Positions 5,150 through 5,357 of a stretch of 5,357 bases of DNA are shown here, piece after piece. Under the pieces are notes generated by a model. That model was not told where the DNA came from. It was given only the letters and a program-made list of their open reading frames with translations, and did not search any database. This DNA comes from Deltaproteobacteria bacterium (GTDB lineage Bacteria > Desulfobacterota > Binatia > UBA9968). A program made the translations under genes and the position numbers. The first letter of the stretch is position 1. Each line of letters starts with the position of its first letter. Location of the stretch: contig JAJONK010000412.1 of assembly GCA_021323355.1 (NCBI GenBank), forward strand, positions 1 to 5,357. Direction: 5' to 3'.

Positions 5150-5357
5150 ATGGGTTTCAGAGTCAATCATCTGCATTTCAAAACGCCGGATCCGCGTAAG
5201 ACGGCAGATTTTTACGTCGAGTTCGCCGGCGCCAAGATCGTTTCAGAGCGCGCGGGTACCGACGGACGGAAAACTTTTCGCCTGGATTTGCACGGTGTGC
5301 CGCTCAACATCACAGACTATTTGCCGGATCAAAAGCTTGAGCAGCATTATGGCTTAG
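5150..5357 (+). CDS. VOC-superfamily protein (glyoxalase / extradiol dioxygenase fold), 3' partial
   Basis: The 69 visible codons begin MGFRVNHLHFKTPDPRK and continue TADFYVEFAGAKIVSE, then a two-strand stretch (KTFRLDLHGVPLNITDY) and KLEQHYGL at the window edge. This is the first beta-alpha-beta-beta-beta module of the vicinal oxygen chelate fold: a first strand with the usual metal-ligand His (His7), the D-P-x-K-x-x-x-FY helix, then paired strands. The family includes glyoxalase I, extradiol dioxygenases, antibiotic-binding proteins and epimerases, all with a divalent metal site built by repeated modules. The second module and remaining ligands lie beyond the right edge, so the activity cannot be named. 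The frame is open to the edge and the start has a strong Shine-Dalgarno. Confidence 0.85.
   Translation, partial: MGFRVNHLHFKTPDPRKTADFYVEFAGAKIVSERAGTDGRKTFRLDLHGVPLNITDYLPDQKLEQHYGL

Noticed and set aside
4900..5166. Minus-strand open frame of 88 codons.
   Set aside because: It overlaps the start, Shine-Dalgarno and candidate promoter of the well-supported VOC gene and resembles no family.

Overview
The window looks like ordinary chromosomal DNA from a moderately GC-rich bacterium, probably an uncultivated soil or sediment lineage of the Deltaproteobacteria / Tectomicrobia / Rokubacteria kind. That placement is inferred from the mix of protein families: a tandem universal stress protein, a short RNA polymerase omega subunit, and an LLM-class (luciferase-like, F420-dependent type) oxidoreductase. 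It is not shown by any marker gene comparison.

Layout from left to right: (1) positions 2-847 (+), the C-terminal part of a tandem universal stress protein that enters from the left edge; (2) 1013-1234 (+), a complete small omega subunit gene (rpoZ); (3) 1235-1615, a gene-free convergent intergenic stretch with a hairpin at each end; (4) 1616-2620 (-), a complete cytoplasmic asparaginase-family amidohydrolase; (5) 2621-2873, an intergenic stretch with a clear Shine-Dalgarno, a candidate promoter and a degenerate 9-nt-period tandem tract; (6) 2874-3763 (-), an LLM-class oxidoreductase gene broken by an internal deletion plus frameshift; (7) 3951-4814 (-), a complete EamA/DMT-family membrane transporter; (8) 4815-5149, a divergent intergenic region; (9) 5150-5357 (+), the start of a VOC-superfamily (glyoxalase/dioxygenase fold) gene that leaves at the right edge.

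The genes do not form an obvious pathway. The three minus-strand genes are separated by 187-253 bases, and the asparaginase gene has its own candidate promoter, so they are probably independent units. rpoZ stands alone here and not beside gmk/spoT, where it is often found. I see no CRISPR array, tRNA, rRNA, insertion sequence, phage or defence gene, and nothing I would call a new multi-gene system. The points most worth a second look are the 9-nt periodic tract at about 2698-2799, the changed substrate-site residues of the asparaginase homologue, the lesion in the LLM gene, and the missing ribosome binding site of rpoZ, whose candidate promoter predicts a leaderless mRNA.
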